Source of the DNA: an uncultured Oscillibacter sp. | Lineage (GTDB): Bacteria; Bacillota; Clostridia; Oscillospirales; Oscillospiraceae | NCBI GenBank assembly: GCA_910588005.1 | Contig: CAJUQM010000034.1 | Location: forward strand, 1 to 29,803 | DNA length: 29,803 bases | Direction: 5' to 3' | Part shown: piece after piece, positions 14,953 through 22,483 of the stretch | Position numbering within the stretch: position 1 is the first letter of the stretch | Layout: each line of letters opens with the position of its first letter | The notes under the pieces: model-generated | The model's input: the letters and a program-made list of their open reading frames with translations, nothing else | Database searches by the model: none | What the model was told of the DNA's origin: nothing | Made by a program: the position numbers and the translations under genes

Positions 14953-15019
14953 AGTCTACCAAAAAGGAGCTTTTGATATTTGGAGAAATCCATACGAAAT
15001 TCTTGCAAATTTCTTACGG
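14953..15019 (-). promoter_or_regulatory. VanR-type operator boxes and activated promoter before the ligase gene
   Basis: On the minus strand CCGTAAGAAATT (15019 to 15008) matches the VanR consensus TCGTANGAAATT at 11 of 12 positions. TCGTATGGATTT (14997 to 14986) matches at 10 of 12. The two start exactly 22 bp apart, two helical turns. An extended -10 TGGTAGACT follows (TAGACT at 14958 to 14953) with no usable -35, as expected for a promoter needing activator. The upstream box overlaps the VanS-like stop codon. Confidence 0.75.
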
Positions 15020-16099
15020 CACCGGCAGGCAGACTGTGAAAACCGTCACACCGTCCTCACTCTGAGCGGAAATCGTTCCCCCGTGGAGTTCCACGATTTC
15101 CCTGGCGATAGCCAGCCCCAACCCCGCCCCGCCGGTGCGGGTAGCCCGGGCGGTATCCAGCCGGAAGAACTGGTCAAAAATCCGCTCCAGCTTCTCGGGC
15201 GGAATGGTCACGCCGGTATTGGAAAAGGTGAAGCGCGCGGTTCCTCCTCCTCCCTCGGCGGCAATTCGAACGACAGTGCCCGGGGTGCTGTAGTGGCAGG
15301 CGTTGCGCAGAAGATTGTCAAATACCCTGGCCAGCTTATCCGGATCACAGGGACAGCAAAGGATCTCCGGAAGCGACAGTTCACAGGTCAGACCGCTCCC
15401 CTCCAGCATGGGAGCAAACTCGCTGGCCACCTGCTGCAGCATCCGGGCAAGATCACAGGGCCGCCTCTCCAGCTCCAGGTGAGAGATGTTGAAGCGGGTG
15501 ATATCAAAAAATTCGTTGATGAGATCCTCCAGCCGCTCCGCTTTGTCCAGCGCCACGCCGGTGTACCGCGCCCGTGACTTTGGGGAGAGGTCCGGTTCGT
15601 CCCGCAGCAGCGTCAAATATCCGATAACGCTGGTGAGCGGCGTTTTCAAGTCATGGGCCAGGTAGACCACCAGATCGTTTTTCCGCTGCTCCGCCTCCCT
15701 GGCGGCGTAAGCGTCCCGGACGGCCCGGTTGTGGGCCAGATTCAGGTGCTCCTCCACACTGATCAGCTCCGGAGAAAGCTCAATTGGCTCACCATCCAGA
15801 TAGGTCAGCTGCTCTGCAGCCTCCACCACCTCATCCAAAAAGGCCAGGGACTTGCGGATAAAACGGACGCTGCACCACAGCCAGGAGACAGCCAGACACA
15901 GCAGAAAAAGCAGGGCCGTATAGTCCCGGCACCAGTAGAGAAGGTAAGTCAAAATGACGCTGCGCCGCCAAAAGCCAAAGAGACTAAAAAAGACTGTGCA
16001 TAACAGCTGCAAAAGAAGAATAGCGCCTGCGGAACCAAGGATCCTCAGAACATACTGCTCCAGCAGCCTGCGGGAGACCCTCTCATTATAGCTACTCAA
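15014..16099 (-). CDS. vanS: VanS-type sensor histidine kinase
   Basis: 361 residues from a TTG at 16099, eight bases past a GGGGGGTGGG site and overlapping the regulator end by eight bases. A GTG at 16078 is an alternative start. Two membrane helices (~18-40 and ~58-78) frame a very short external part, typical of VanS. The dimerisation box KNDLVVYLAHDLKTPLTSVI (His149) and LDKAERLEDLINEFFDITRFN read like VanS of the VanB/VanG type. ATPase motifs NLLRNACHYS, FSNTG and GAGLGLAIA are intact. It should sense glycopeptide or wall stress and phosphorylate the regulator next to it. Confidence 0.9.
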   Translation of the reverse strand: MSSYNERVSRRLLEQYVLRILGSAGAILLLQLLCTVFFSLFGFWRRSVILTYLLYWCRDYTALLFLLCLAVSWLWCSVRFIRKSLAFLDEVVEAAEQLTYLDGEPIELSPELISVEEHLNLAHNRAVRDAYAAREAEQRKNDLVVYLAHDLKTPLTSVIGYLTLLRDEPDLSPKSRARYTGVALDKAERLEDLINEFFDITRFNISHLELERRPCDLARMLQQVASEFAPMLEGSGLTCELSLPEILCCPCDPDKLARVFDNLLRNACHYSTPGTVVRIAAEGGGGTARFTFSNTGVTIPPEKLERIFDQFFRLDTARATRTGGAGLGLAIAREIVELHGGTISAQSEDGVTVFTVCLPVP

Positions 16100-16784
16100 T
16101 GGTATATCCCACCCCCCACACCGTCTTGATAAACTTTGGCTTACGGCTGGGTTCGCGCATCTTCTCCCGCAGCCGGGCGATATGGCTCATCACTGTGTTG
16201 TTGTTGTTGTCCATATACCGCTCTCCCCACACCGCCTCAAACAGCTCCTCGCTGGAAACCACCTGTCCACGCCGCCCGCAGAGGTACCAGAGAATGGAAA
16301 ACTCCAGGGGAGTCAAAGCCAGCTCCTGCCCGTAAAGCGCGCACTTGTGCGTCTCCCGGGAGATCTGGAGTCCTCGAAAATCATACTCCTGAGCCGGTCC
16401 CTGGCAGGGCTGGTTATAGCTGGTACACCGCCGCAGCTGGGTTTTGACCCTGGCTACCAGCTCCAGGGGATTGAAGGGCTTTGTCACATAGTCGTCCGCC
16501 CCCAGGGTGAGTCCGGTGATCTTGTCCATGTCCTCCACCCGGGCGGTAAGCATGATGATGGGAAACAGATGACGCTCCCGGAGCGTCCGGCAGAGGGCAA
16601 ACCCATCCATGTCCGGCAGCATCACATCCAAAATTGCCAGGTCCGGCGCCTCCCGCGCCACATGTGACAAAGCCTGAGCGGCGGTATAGCACTTATGGAC
16701 CAAAAATCCCTCGTTCTTCAAATAGACCTCTACCAGGTCCGCAATAGCGGTCTCGTCGTCTACAACTAAAATCCGTGTGGACAT
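16092..16784 (-). CDS. vanR: VanR-type OmpR-family response regulator
   Basis: 230 residues; the ATG at 16784 follows GAAGGGGGGG. Receiver: DD at 9-10, phospho-acceptor Asp53 in LAILDVMLPDMDG, and the conserved Lys in YVTKPFNPLELVARVKTQLRR. The DNA-binding winged helix ends with TVWGVGYTIE. The wording of the receiver (IADLVEVYLKNEGF, FPIIMLTA, DKITGLTLGADDY) is that of VanR. Its predicted sites are the two VanR boxes before the ligase gene. It is first in the minus-strand cluster R-S-ligase-VanT domain. Confidence 0.92.
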   Translation of the reverse strand: MSTRILVVDDETAIADLVEVYLKNEGFLVHKCYTAAQALSHVAREAPDLAILDVMLPDMDGFALCRTLRERHLFPIIMLTARVEDMDKITGLTLGADDYVTKPFNPLELVARVKTQLRRCTSYNQPCQGPAQEYDFRGLQISRETHKCALYGQELALTPLEFSILWYLCGRRGQVVSSEELFEAVWGERYMDNNNNTVMSHIARLREKMREPSRKPKFIKTVWGVGYTIE

Positions 16785-16833
16785 CGGGCGCCCCCCCTTC
16801 TGCGCATACACATTCGTTTACGCCTTTTGAACC

Positions 16834-16862
16834 ATTGTAGCACACCGGCAGAGCGGCGGCAA
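16834..16862 (-). promoter_or_regulatory. Promoter of the vanRS-like operon
   Basis: On the minus strand TTGCCG, a 17-base spacer, then TACAAT, about 50 bases before the regulator start. No good VanR box was found here, so basal expression seems likely. Confidence 0.65.
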
Positions 16863-17083
16863 CCATCCACCGGAATTCGCGCCGGATAACGCTGCGGGAC
16901 TCCGGATCAGCGAAATTCCGGCTGATCACATTGGCACCTGCAGCTCCGCTCCATTCGGAGCAGATAGGGAGGATCTATATAACTCCAAGGGAGGGCCGGG
17001 AAGGAGAGCGCTGCACTGCCGAAAGGCGCTGCTTGGCAAACGGATCTCTTCTGACCTTCTGAACCCATGCCGTTCCACAAATA
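16863..17083. other. Non-coding stretch between the van-type cluster and the DUF1576 gene
   Basis: Together with the flanking promoter and terminator this is a gene-free gap of about 380 bases. I see no credible reading frame with a ribosome binding site, no RNA gene and no repeat. Short inverted repeats such as CTCCG/CGGAG occur but have no T-run. Confidence 0.5.
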
Positions 17084-17114
17084 GGACGCCGGGAACCGTT
17101 GGCTCCCGGCGTCC
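17084..17114 (-). terminator. Probable terminator of the DUF1576 gene
   Basis: GGACGCCGGGA and TCCCGGCGTCC form a perfect 11-bp stem with a nine-base loop. On the minus strand it is followed by TATTTG, a weak T tract. Confidence 0.7.
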
Positions 17115-17167
17115 CATGAAACTACATTCTCAGCCGAACCGCCTCCTCCAAGGCAGCGCCCGCAGAT

Positions 17168-18553
17168 TCAGACCGCATCGGATCCCCTGTCCTGCCCCAC
17201 AATAGGCTCTTCCAACCGGTCCTCTTCCACCTGAGAAGTGCGCCAGCGGGAGACGTCGATGGGATCGCTCTCCTCAAACAGATCGTAATAGTCCTGATCC
17301 CGCAGCTTGGGATTGCGGTGGCGGACAATGGCGGTGATGGTGGGATAGAGCACGATGGCAATCAGCCCGCCGGAAAATCCGTTATTGTAGAGGTTCAGCC
17401 CCGCCACAGGGCCGCCGGTCTGGAGCACCAGCGCCGAGTGGATAAATCCCGCCATAATCCCAAAGGGCCATCCAAAATGACCGGAGATCGGGGCCAGTGT
17501 GGTGCCGAACAGCCCCGCCAGCTGCAGCGCGGGATAATCCGGCGTATAGTGCATCCCATAGGCGCCCAGCGCAACGCCCACCATCACAGGGGTGATATTG
17601 CGCGCGTGCTTTCCAAAGGCGGAAAAGCCCATAATCGTAAAAATACCGCCCAAGGTGGGACCGTTGAGCTGCCCGCCCACAATAAAGATATAGGCCATGC
17701 CCAGCAGACCGTTGACACCTGTGTTCACCAGCACCGGTCCCGCACCGAACATGCGGAGGTAATCGCTGGGCGCCCGGCCCGTGGTGGACAACAGCCGGCG
17801 ATATCCGGCCCAAACCGCCCAGACCGGTTCTCCCGCTCCAAAAAGCCCCGTCAAAATAAAGACCGCGCAGATAATACCCAGGATCGCGGCAAACGTGCCG
17901 TTGTATTCTGTGGCCCAATACATGGCCGAATCCGGATGGTCGCCGAAGGCGGTGAGGATCGGCACAATCATCATGGCAAACAGCCCGCAGGCAAACCCCA
18001 TGTTGTAGAGGTTCATCCCGTTCTGGACTTTATACGTATAAGCGGAGAGGGAGGGGAGAATAAATCCGATCAATACGCCGGTGAAAATTCCCAAGGGCAG
18101 GCTGGCATGGACGCTGCCCAACGCCATGTAACTGACCAGCGGCGCCAGAGACGTGGCCAGCAGGGCCACGGAGGCATGCTTGGAAAAGGGTTCTCTCTGA
18201 TACTTGGCATAGAGCCATGTGCCCAATATAATGGGCCAAATATTCAATATATTCTTCCCAAACAGGGAGAAGCCCGCCATCAGCCCCATCTCCACCATGG
18301 TAAAGCCGTTAAAGGGGTCCTTGGACAATTTAATCAGGCAGATGGAGAGGATCATCACCAGTCCGGAGTTTACCAGCGCCGCACCCACGCCGGCTATGGA
18401 GACATAATCCGTAATCAGCAGGTCCTGCATCGTGACAATGTGATAAAGCCCTATGGGAATATTTCTGGGATCATCCAGCAGAACGCCCAGCAGAATAATA
18501 ATACCCGAGACGGCAATGGTTCCTGGAAAGATTTTCTCGTAGCGGTTCTGCAC
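17168..18553 (-). CDS. DUF1576 multi-pass membrane protein
   Basis: 461 residues. The GTG at 18553 is chosen because AAAGGAGGGAG lies just upstream; an ATG at 18586 is ahead of that site. About twelve hydrophobic segments are present. Two halves share motifs: FGKNILNIWPIILG with FGKHARNITPVMVG, and GMNLYNMGFACGL with GLNLYNNGFSGGL. This points to an internal duplication, as in many transporters. The C-terminal ~45 residues are acidic and cytoplasmic. The family (DUF1576, PF07613) has no established function; a transporter or channel is inferred from the repeat. It appears to be a single-gene unit. Confidence 0.88.
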   Translation of the reverse strand: MQNRYEKIFPGTIAVSGIIILLGVLLDDPRNIPIGLYHIVTMQDLLITDYVSIAGVGAALVNSGLVMILSICLIKLSKDPFNGFTMVEMGLMAGFSLFGKNILNIWPIILGTWLYAKYQREPFSKHASVALLATSLAPLVSYMALGSVHASLPLGIFTGVLIGFILPSLSAYTYKVQNGMNLYNMGFACGLFAMMIVPILTAFGDHPDSAMYWATEYNGTFAAILGIICAVFILTGLFGAGEPVWAVWAGYRRLLSTTGRAPSDYLRMFGAGPVLVNTGVNGLLGMAYIFIVGGQLNGPTLGGIFTIMGFSAFGKHARNITPVMVGVALGAYGMHYTPDYPALQLAGLFGTTLAPISGHFGWPFGIMAGFIHSALVLQTGGPVAGLNLYNNGFSGGLIAIVLYPTITAIVRHRNPKLRDQDYYDLFEESDPIDVSRWRTSQVEEDRLEEPIVGQDRGSDAV

Positions 18554-18636
18554 GCCGTTTCTCCCTCCTTTATGGCTCTCTGGCATCCATTATAGGGGAA
18601 ACCAGGACTTGTGGCAAGAAAAATCTTATTGAAATC

Positions 18637-19614
18637 TTAGCGCATGCGCTCCCGCAGGACCTCAAGGTTTCCCCTCATCAACGAGAGATACGTCGCCCCG
18701 GCCTCCAGCTCCGCTCTAGAGACGTTATGAGCGGTGTGGAACATGGCGGTGGAGACGCCGGCCGCCTCGGCAATGCTGTCCGCCACCAAATGGTTGGAAA
18801 ACTCGATATACCAAACGGTTCCCAGGCCCTCAGCCGCCACCTTTTCCGTCAAAAACGCAACGGTGGACGCCGAGGGTTCTGTCTGCGCTCCACAGCCCGG
18901 AAAAGCGGCATAGTAGTCCAATGCATAAGCCTCCGCAAAATACCGCAGGGGAAACCGGTCCCCAAACACCATCGTTCTGCGGTCTAAGCCGTCAAAAAAA
19001 TCCGCGAACTCCTCATCCAGTTTGTCAATTTCAGCGGCATAATCTTCTGCGTTGAGCCGGTAAGTCTCCCCATTCCCCTGGTCCAGAGCTGCCATCGCCT
19101 CCCCCAGCGCCCGGGTAACGGCAGCGGCGTTCCGAGGGGCGGTCCAGACGTGCTCATCCATCTCCACCACCTCTCCAGGTCCATGCCCGCCGCGCTCACC
19201 GTGCCCATGGGCCTCGTGGTCATGGCCGGGCAGAAGCTGCATCCCCTCCCGGGTCTCCTCCTCCAGCAATTCCACACAGTCCACCATCCGCAGAGTCCGG
19301 CCGCGGGGCTGAATATTGTCCAGAATGGTGTCTACCCAATTGTCGGATTCGCCGCCCAGATACACAAAAAGGTCACAGTCCTGCACCGCCAAAATATCCG
19401 CCGGCGTAGGCTCGTAGGAGTGACTCTCCGCCCCCGGGGGCAGCAGCAGCTTCACCTCCGCCAGATCCCCTGCCGCAGCCCGGGCAAAGTCGTAGGCCGG
19501 AAAAATGGTGGCCACAATCTGAAGCTTTCCCGGGGTCCGCTCCGGCGTTCCCATAGACGCGCATCCTGCTAAAAGCGCGATGCACAACAGCGCCGGCGCA
19601 ATGATTCGTCTCAA
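18637..19614 (-). CDS. Zinc/manganese-type ABC transporter substrate-binding lipoprotein
   Basis: 325 residues. The TTG at 19614 has AGGGA six bases upstream; a TTG two codons earlier is too close to that site. A signal peptide ends in the lipobox LLAGC, so it is lipid-anchored. The fold is the ZnuA/AdcA/TroA cluster 9 type. Metal-site candidates are the His in ESHSYEPTP, DEHVWTAP and MFHTAHN, and a His-rich loop around residues 130-145 (GHDHEAHGHGE) is typical of zinc-specific members. No permease or ATPase gene is adjacent, so it must use components encoded elsewhere. A Fur-family box lies just downstream of its promoter, consistent with zinc (Zur) control. Confidence 0.92.
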   Translation of the reverse strand: MRRIIAPALLCIALLAGCASMGTPERTPGKLQIVATIFPAYDFARAAAGDLAEVKLLLPPGAESHSYEPTPADILAVQDCDLFVYLGGESDNWVDTILDNIQPRGRTLRMVDCVELLEEETREGMQLLPGHDHEAHGHGERGGHGPGEVVEMDEHVWTAPRNAAAVTRALGEAMAALDQGNGETYRLNAEDYAAEIDKLDEEFADFFDGLDRRTMVFGDRFPLRYFAEAYALDYYAAFPGCGAQTEPSASTVAFLTEKVAAEGLGTVWYIEFSNHLVADSIAEAAGVSTAMFHTAHNVSRAELEAGATYLSLMRGNLEVLRERMR

Positions 19615-19633
19615 AAGCAATCCCTCTTTTCAA

Positions 19634-19652
19634 TTTGAGAATTATTTTCAAA
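19634..19652 (-). promoter_or_regulatory. Fur-family (Zur-like) operator
   Basis: A near-perfect inverted repeat, TTTGAGAATTATTTTCAAA. Its core fits the 7-1-7 Fur-family pattern TGATAATNATTATCA at 12 of 14 positions. It covers roughly +1 to +20 of the lipoprotein transcript, a repressing position. Zur is the likeliest binder because the gene is zinc-type; Fur or PerR cannot be excluded. Confidence 0.72.
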
Positions 19653-19656
19653 TAGG

Positions 19657-19685
19657 AGTATACCACGGTCACATCCGGAAAACAA
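19657..19685 (-). promoter_or_regulatory. Promoter of the zinc-binding lipoprotein gene
   Basis: On the minus strand TTGTTT, a 17-base spacer, then TATACT with an extended TGG, just upstream of the Fur-family box. Confidence 0.75.
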
Positions 19686-19707
19686 CCGCTCTTTTTGTAA
19701 AAGAACC

Positions 19708-19756
19708 TTGACAATTCTTTGACTGGGTGCTAAATTATATGTAAAGGTGCCTTTAC
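19708..19756 (+). promoter_or_regulatory. Promoter and palindromic operator of the XRE regulator
   Basis: TTGACA, a 17-base spacer, then TAAATT with an extended TGC. Five bases later is the palindrome GTAAAGGTGCCTTTAC (19741-19756), with perfect 7-bp arms and a 2-base centre. It lies near the transcription start, a typical autorepressor site for the HTH protein that follows. Confidence 0.8.
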
Positions 19757-19795
19757 GAATATTAAATTTGGGGAATTAAGACAGGAGGCATGTCC

Positions 19796-20011
19796 ATGGA
19801 GAACAGAGTCGAACAGCTTCGCAAAGCCCGGTGTCTGAACCAGGAGGACTTTGCCCGCTCTATCCGGGTCTCGCGGCAAACCGTCAGTTCCATTGAAAAC
19901 GGCAAATACAACCCTTCCCTGGAGCTGGCCTTCACCATCTCAGACTTTTTTGGTCTGCCCATCGATGAGATTTTCATCCATGAAAGGAGAGATTTCAATG
20001 AAAAAAAGTAA
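19796..20011 (+). CDS. XRE-family helix-turn-helix regulator
   Basis: 71 residues, almost only the Cro/CI-type HTH (~4-60): QEDFARSIRVSRQTVSSIENGKYNPS is the two-helix motif, followed by the common LPIDEIF. The start at 19796 is seven bases after AGGAGG; the ATG at 19790 is too close. It overlaps the next gene by 14 bases, the common pairing of a small XRE regulator with a small membrane protein. The palindrome upstream is its likely operator. Confidence 0.92.
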   Translation: MENRVEQLRKARCLNQEDFARSIRVSRQTVSSIENGKYNPSLELAFTISDFFGLPIDEIFIHERRDFNEKK

Positions 20012-20447
20012 CTTTTGGTATGGGCTGGTTTCCAGCACTATGGGAGCGGGCCTGATCGTACTTGGATTTTTCTGGAACACGCCGGTGAGCAGTCTGATGT
20101 GCGGCTGCGGCGGCGCGCTGCTGGGACCCGGCCTGGTCCAGCTCTGGAAGTACCGGAAGTGGACCCGGCCGGAGAATGCGGATACCTACCGGGAGCGGCT
20201 AGAACAGGAGCAGATCGACCTGCGGGATGAACGAAAAAATATGCTGCGGGACAGATCCGGCCGGTACGCCTACGTTTTCGGTCTGATGCTGTGCGCCGTG
20301 TCCATTCTGACCTTTCACCTGCTGGAGGCCCTAGGCATAGTAGAGGAAACCGCCGCACGTCTTGTAGTTCTGTATCTTGCCGCATATCTCATTATCCAGT
20401 ATATCGCGGGGTTCACGGTCTATCGCTGGCTGTCCAAAAAATACTGA
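19998..20447 (+). CDS. Small membrane protein paired with the XRE regulator
   Basis: 149 residues; the ATG at 19998 lies eight bases past AAAGGAGA, inside the end of the regulator gene. Two hydrophobic segments at about 8-50, a charged cytoplasmic stretch (~55-95, with LRDERKNMLRDRSGR), then two more helices (~93-115 and 120-143). This layout is shared by many unnamed proteins encoded after small XRE regulators in Clostridia. The function is unknown; the pair may form a membrane-linked stress or quorum response. Confidence 0.8.
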   Translation: MKKSNFWYGLVSSTMGAGLIVLGFFWNTPVSSLMCGCGGALLGPGLVQLWKYRKWTRPENADTYRERLEQEQIDLRDERKNMLRDRSGRYAYVFGLMLCAVSILTFHLLEALGIVEETAARLVVLYLAAYLIIQYIAGFTVYRWLSKKY

Positions 20448-20454
20448 GCATTTT

Positions 20455-20489
20455 AAAAGGCGCAAGGGAGGTTTTCCCCTGCGCCTTTT
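20455..20489. terminator. Bidirectional terminator between convergent units
   Basis: AAAAGGCGCA and TGCGCCTTTT with an inner GGG/CCC stem and A/T tracts on both sides. It ends the XRE unit and the long minus-strand operon. Confidence 0.88.
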
Positions 20490-20492
20490 CGT

Positions 20493-21035
20493 TTACCCTT
20501 TTTCCACGGTAAATCTTGCCCCGATGTGCCGTCCAGCAGAGCAATCGTCCAAGTCTACAACTTCCTTGACAAGCAGATACTCCCCCGGCTCCAGGGAGCC
20601 GTAGACATCTGTCCAGTTGATCTGCATATCGCTCTCCATATCCCATTCGCCGTCCCAGCGCTCCTCCTTCGGGACACCGTCCGGATAGAACCCCATCCCG
20701 ATCAAAGTTCCCCACCAGTCCGGCGCATTGCCGTTGAACCAGGGCATCTCTGTCCAATTTTTCCTGTCACGGCGGGTTTTTTGAGCAATATAATAGACGT
20801 TCCCATACCAAACCGTGGGAATATTCCTCTTATGAATAACCGCCGTCAGCCCCGTGGCCGTGACAGAGTCAGGGTCTACGGTCAGCCAAACATCTTCACT
20901 CTCCACCAGCTCCACCGGCGCTTCCCAACCGTTCAGTGTCACAGTAACAGGCCCTATCTCCCCACCGCTCCGGACAGCGGAGAGCACCAGCAGCAGTGCC
21001 AGCACCGATACAACTGCAAATCTCCGCCGCCTCAC
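20493..21035 (-). CDS. Exported Ig-like domain protein
   Basis: 180 residues, GTG start at 21035, sharing GTGA with the XpaC stop. A basic N-terminus and hydrophobic stretch (VVSVLALLLVLSA) form a signal peptide or anchor. The rest has the strand pattern of a bacterial Ig-like domain of the Big_14 type: VTVTLNGWEAP, TGLTAVIHKRN, and the ending INWTDVYGSLEPGEYLLVKEVVD. In this family the protein typically sits outside the membrane and has no known catalytic role. It is the last gene of the six-gene operon. Confidence 0.8.
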   Translation of the reverse strand: MRRRRFAVVSVLALLLVLSAVRSGGEIGPVTVTLNGWEAPVELVESEDVWLTVDPDSVTATGLTAVIHKRNIPTVWYGNVYYIAQKTRRDRKNWTEMPWFNGNAPDWWGTLIGMGFYPDGVPKEERWDGEWDMESDMQINWTDVYGSLEPGEYLLVKEVVDLDDCSAGRHIGARFTVEKG

Positions 21036-22264
21036 GCCTCATCCTCCCGGCTCTGAGCGGCGGTACCGCCGCTCAGCCCAAAGTCATCCTCCGTGGTGGC
21101 GGTGTCCCGGCGGAGCATATGCTCCATTACCCGGATATCGCTGTCCACATCCAGGGCGTCGGCCTTGTACAGCTCATCCAGCTGGTGTTCAAAGCCCTTG
21201 ACGATGGCGTCCATGGTGGCCTCGATGCGGCTTTTTGCCTGACGCAGGTTTTCTCCCTCCACTCCAGCGGATTCAAACTCCGCATAGGAGTCCAGCAGCT
21301 TCTGAGTGGTTGGAAGATAGTAGTTTAAAAAGGTATCGATCTTTCCCCGTTTCTGAGGGTCCTCTTCCACCGCCCGAAAGATTTTGGCGGTAACCTCCTC
21401 CAAGCGGTCGATCTTGGCGGAGAGAACCGGATCGGCGATATCGTCGTTGGCCCGGCGGATCTTCCGCAGAATGCCGGAATACCCCTCCTCCGCCTCCTTG
21501 GGGGCGGGCGGCGTCTGGGCGGCCTGGGTCTCCCGCTGCCGCTGGCTCCAATCCGCGCCGGCCTGTCCGCTGCGGAAGAGGTAGCCCAGTTCCACATTCA
21601 GGTAGGCCTTGCCGCCGAAATACCCCCTGTCGATCATCCGCTGGAGATCCCTTTCCACCCGGCTTGCGTGATAGCCCAGGGTGCGGGCCAGCTCCTCCAC
21701 GGGCACCGCCTCCCGGTCTCCCATGACGGAGAGGTACTTGGCATAGCGTTTCAGGCTCTTGTCCATGGAAAAGCCGCTGTACAGCATGGCCAGACCGCCC
21801 GCCAGGAAAGCCAGCCCCTGGAGCATCTCCGGCAGCCAGAAGCGCAGGGTGTCAAAGAGATAGAGCATATCCTCTATCGCGGTGCCCGTGACCATGACGC
21901 CGAAGAATGTCAGCGCCGCGCCGGCGATTTTCAGCAGCCACGCGTTGGACTTCTTCACCGAGGGGGACCTGGCGGCCTTCCTCATAGCCGTGCGGGCCTT
22001 TTTCTCCGGGGCCGCCCGGTTGGACACCGGGTCCGCCTGCCAGGCCGTGCCGGTCCGCTTAGTCATGGGCTGGCCCCGCCGCTGGGTCTGGGCAGGCTTT
22101 TGCAAAGGCGGCGCCGTTGTCCGGTCCTTTTTTCCATCGTCGGCGAAGAGCTTAATGAACAGCATAATCAGGGCAGCAGGCCAAGCATTCACTACAAAGA
22201 GGAAGATGATCAGCGCCCAGGGAAACCAGCTGTCGTCGTTATTTCTCTTTCTCTGGTCTGCCAT
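21032..22264 (-). CDS. xpaC: XpaC-like (5-bromo-4-chloroindolyl phosphate hydrolysis) family protein
   Basis: 410 residues. Two hydrophobic segments near the N-terminus (WFPWALIIFLFVVNAWPAAL), a basic, Pro/Gln-rich linker, two further helices at ~110-165, then a soluble domain. That domain carries LARTLGYHASRVERDLQRMIDRGYF, a winged-helix-like stretch, followed by a long helical C-terminus of the XpaC type (PTTQKLLDSYAEF, then FEHQLDELY). The B. subtilis name reflects an indolyl phosphate colour phenotype; the true function is not known. XpaC often accompanies TelA-like proteins, but none is seen here. It begins three bases after DUF896. Confidence 0.85.
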   Translation of the reverse strand: MADQRKRNNDDSWFPWALIIFLFVVNAWPAALIMLFIKLFADDGKKDRTTAPPLQKPAQTQRRGQPMTKRTGTAWQADPVSNRAAPEKKARTAMRKAARSPSVKKSNAWLLKIAGAALTFFGVMVTGTAIEDMLYLFDTLRFWLPEMLQGLAFLAGGLAMLYSGFSMDKSLKRYAKYLSVMGDREAVPVEELARTLGYHASRVERDLQRMIDRGYFGGKAYLNVELGYLFRSGQAGADWSQRQRETQAAQTPPAPKEAEEGYSGILRKIRRANDDIADPVLSAKIDRLEEVTAKIFRAVEEDPQKRGKIDTFLNYYLPTTQKLLDSYAEFESAGVEGENLRQAKSRIEATMDAIVKGFEHQLDELYKADALDVDSDIRVMEHMLRRDTATTEDDFGLSGGTAAQSREDEA

Positions 22265-22267
22265 GGC

Positions 22268-22483
22268 TCACTCTCCCTCTTTTTTCTCTTTCAGCTTCCG
22301 CCTTTGACCTTTTTCATCCACAATAACGGTATTGTTCAGCTGATCCTTCAGATTTCCCACCACGGAGTCGATGTAGGCCCGGCGGAGAACGGCCTGCTCC
22401 GCCTTTTCCTCCTCCGTCAGCCCCTCCGCGGTCTTGGCCTTCCGGGCCAGTTCATTGATGCGCTCGATCTGCCGCTGGTTCAT
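22268..22483 (-). CDS. DUF896 protein (YnzC-like)
   Basis: 71 residues. The helical hairpin reads RINELARKAKTAEGLTEEEKAEQAVLRRAYI and the tail is charged; both are typical of DUF896/YnzC proteins, which are small, conserved in Firmicutes and of uncertain role. The ATG overlaps the stop of the upstream gene by four bases (ATGA). Confidence 0.92.
   Translation of the reverse strand: MNQRQIERINELARKAKTAEGLTEEEKAEQAVLRRAYIDSVVGNLKDQLNNTVIVDEKGQRRKLKEKKEGE

Noticed and set aside
14784..15008. A 74-residue minus-strand frame between VanS and the ligase
   Set aside because: It has no ribosome binding site, and the segment contains the VanR boxes and promoter, which explain it better.
17318..18595. 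A 425-residue plus-strand frame opposite the DUF1576 gene
   Set aside because: It is rich in Arg, Gly and His, with no recognisable domain and no start site support. It is the mirror of a membrane protein gene with strong codon bias.
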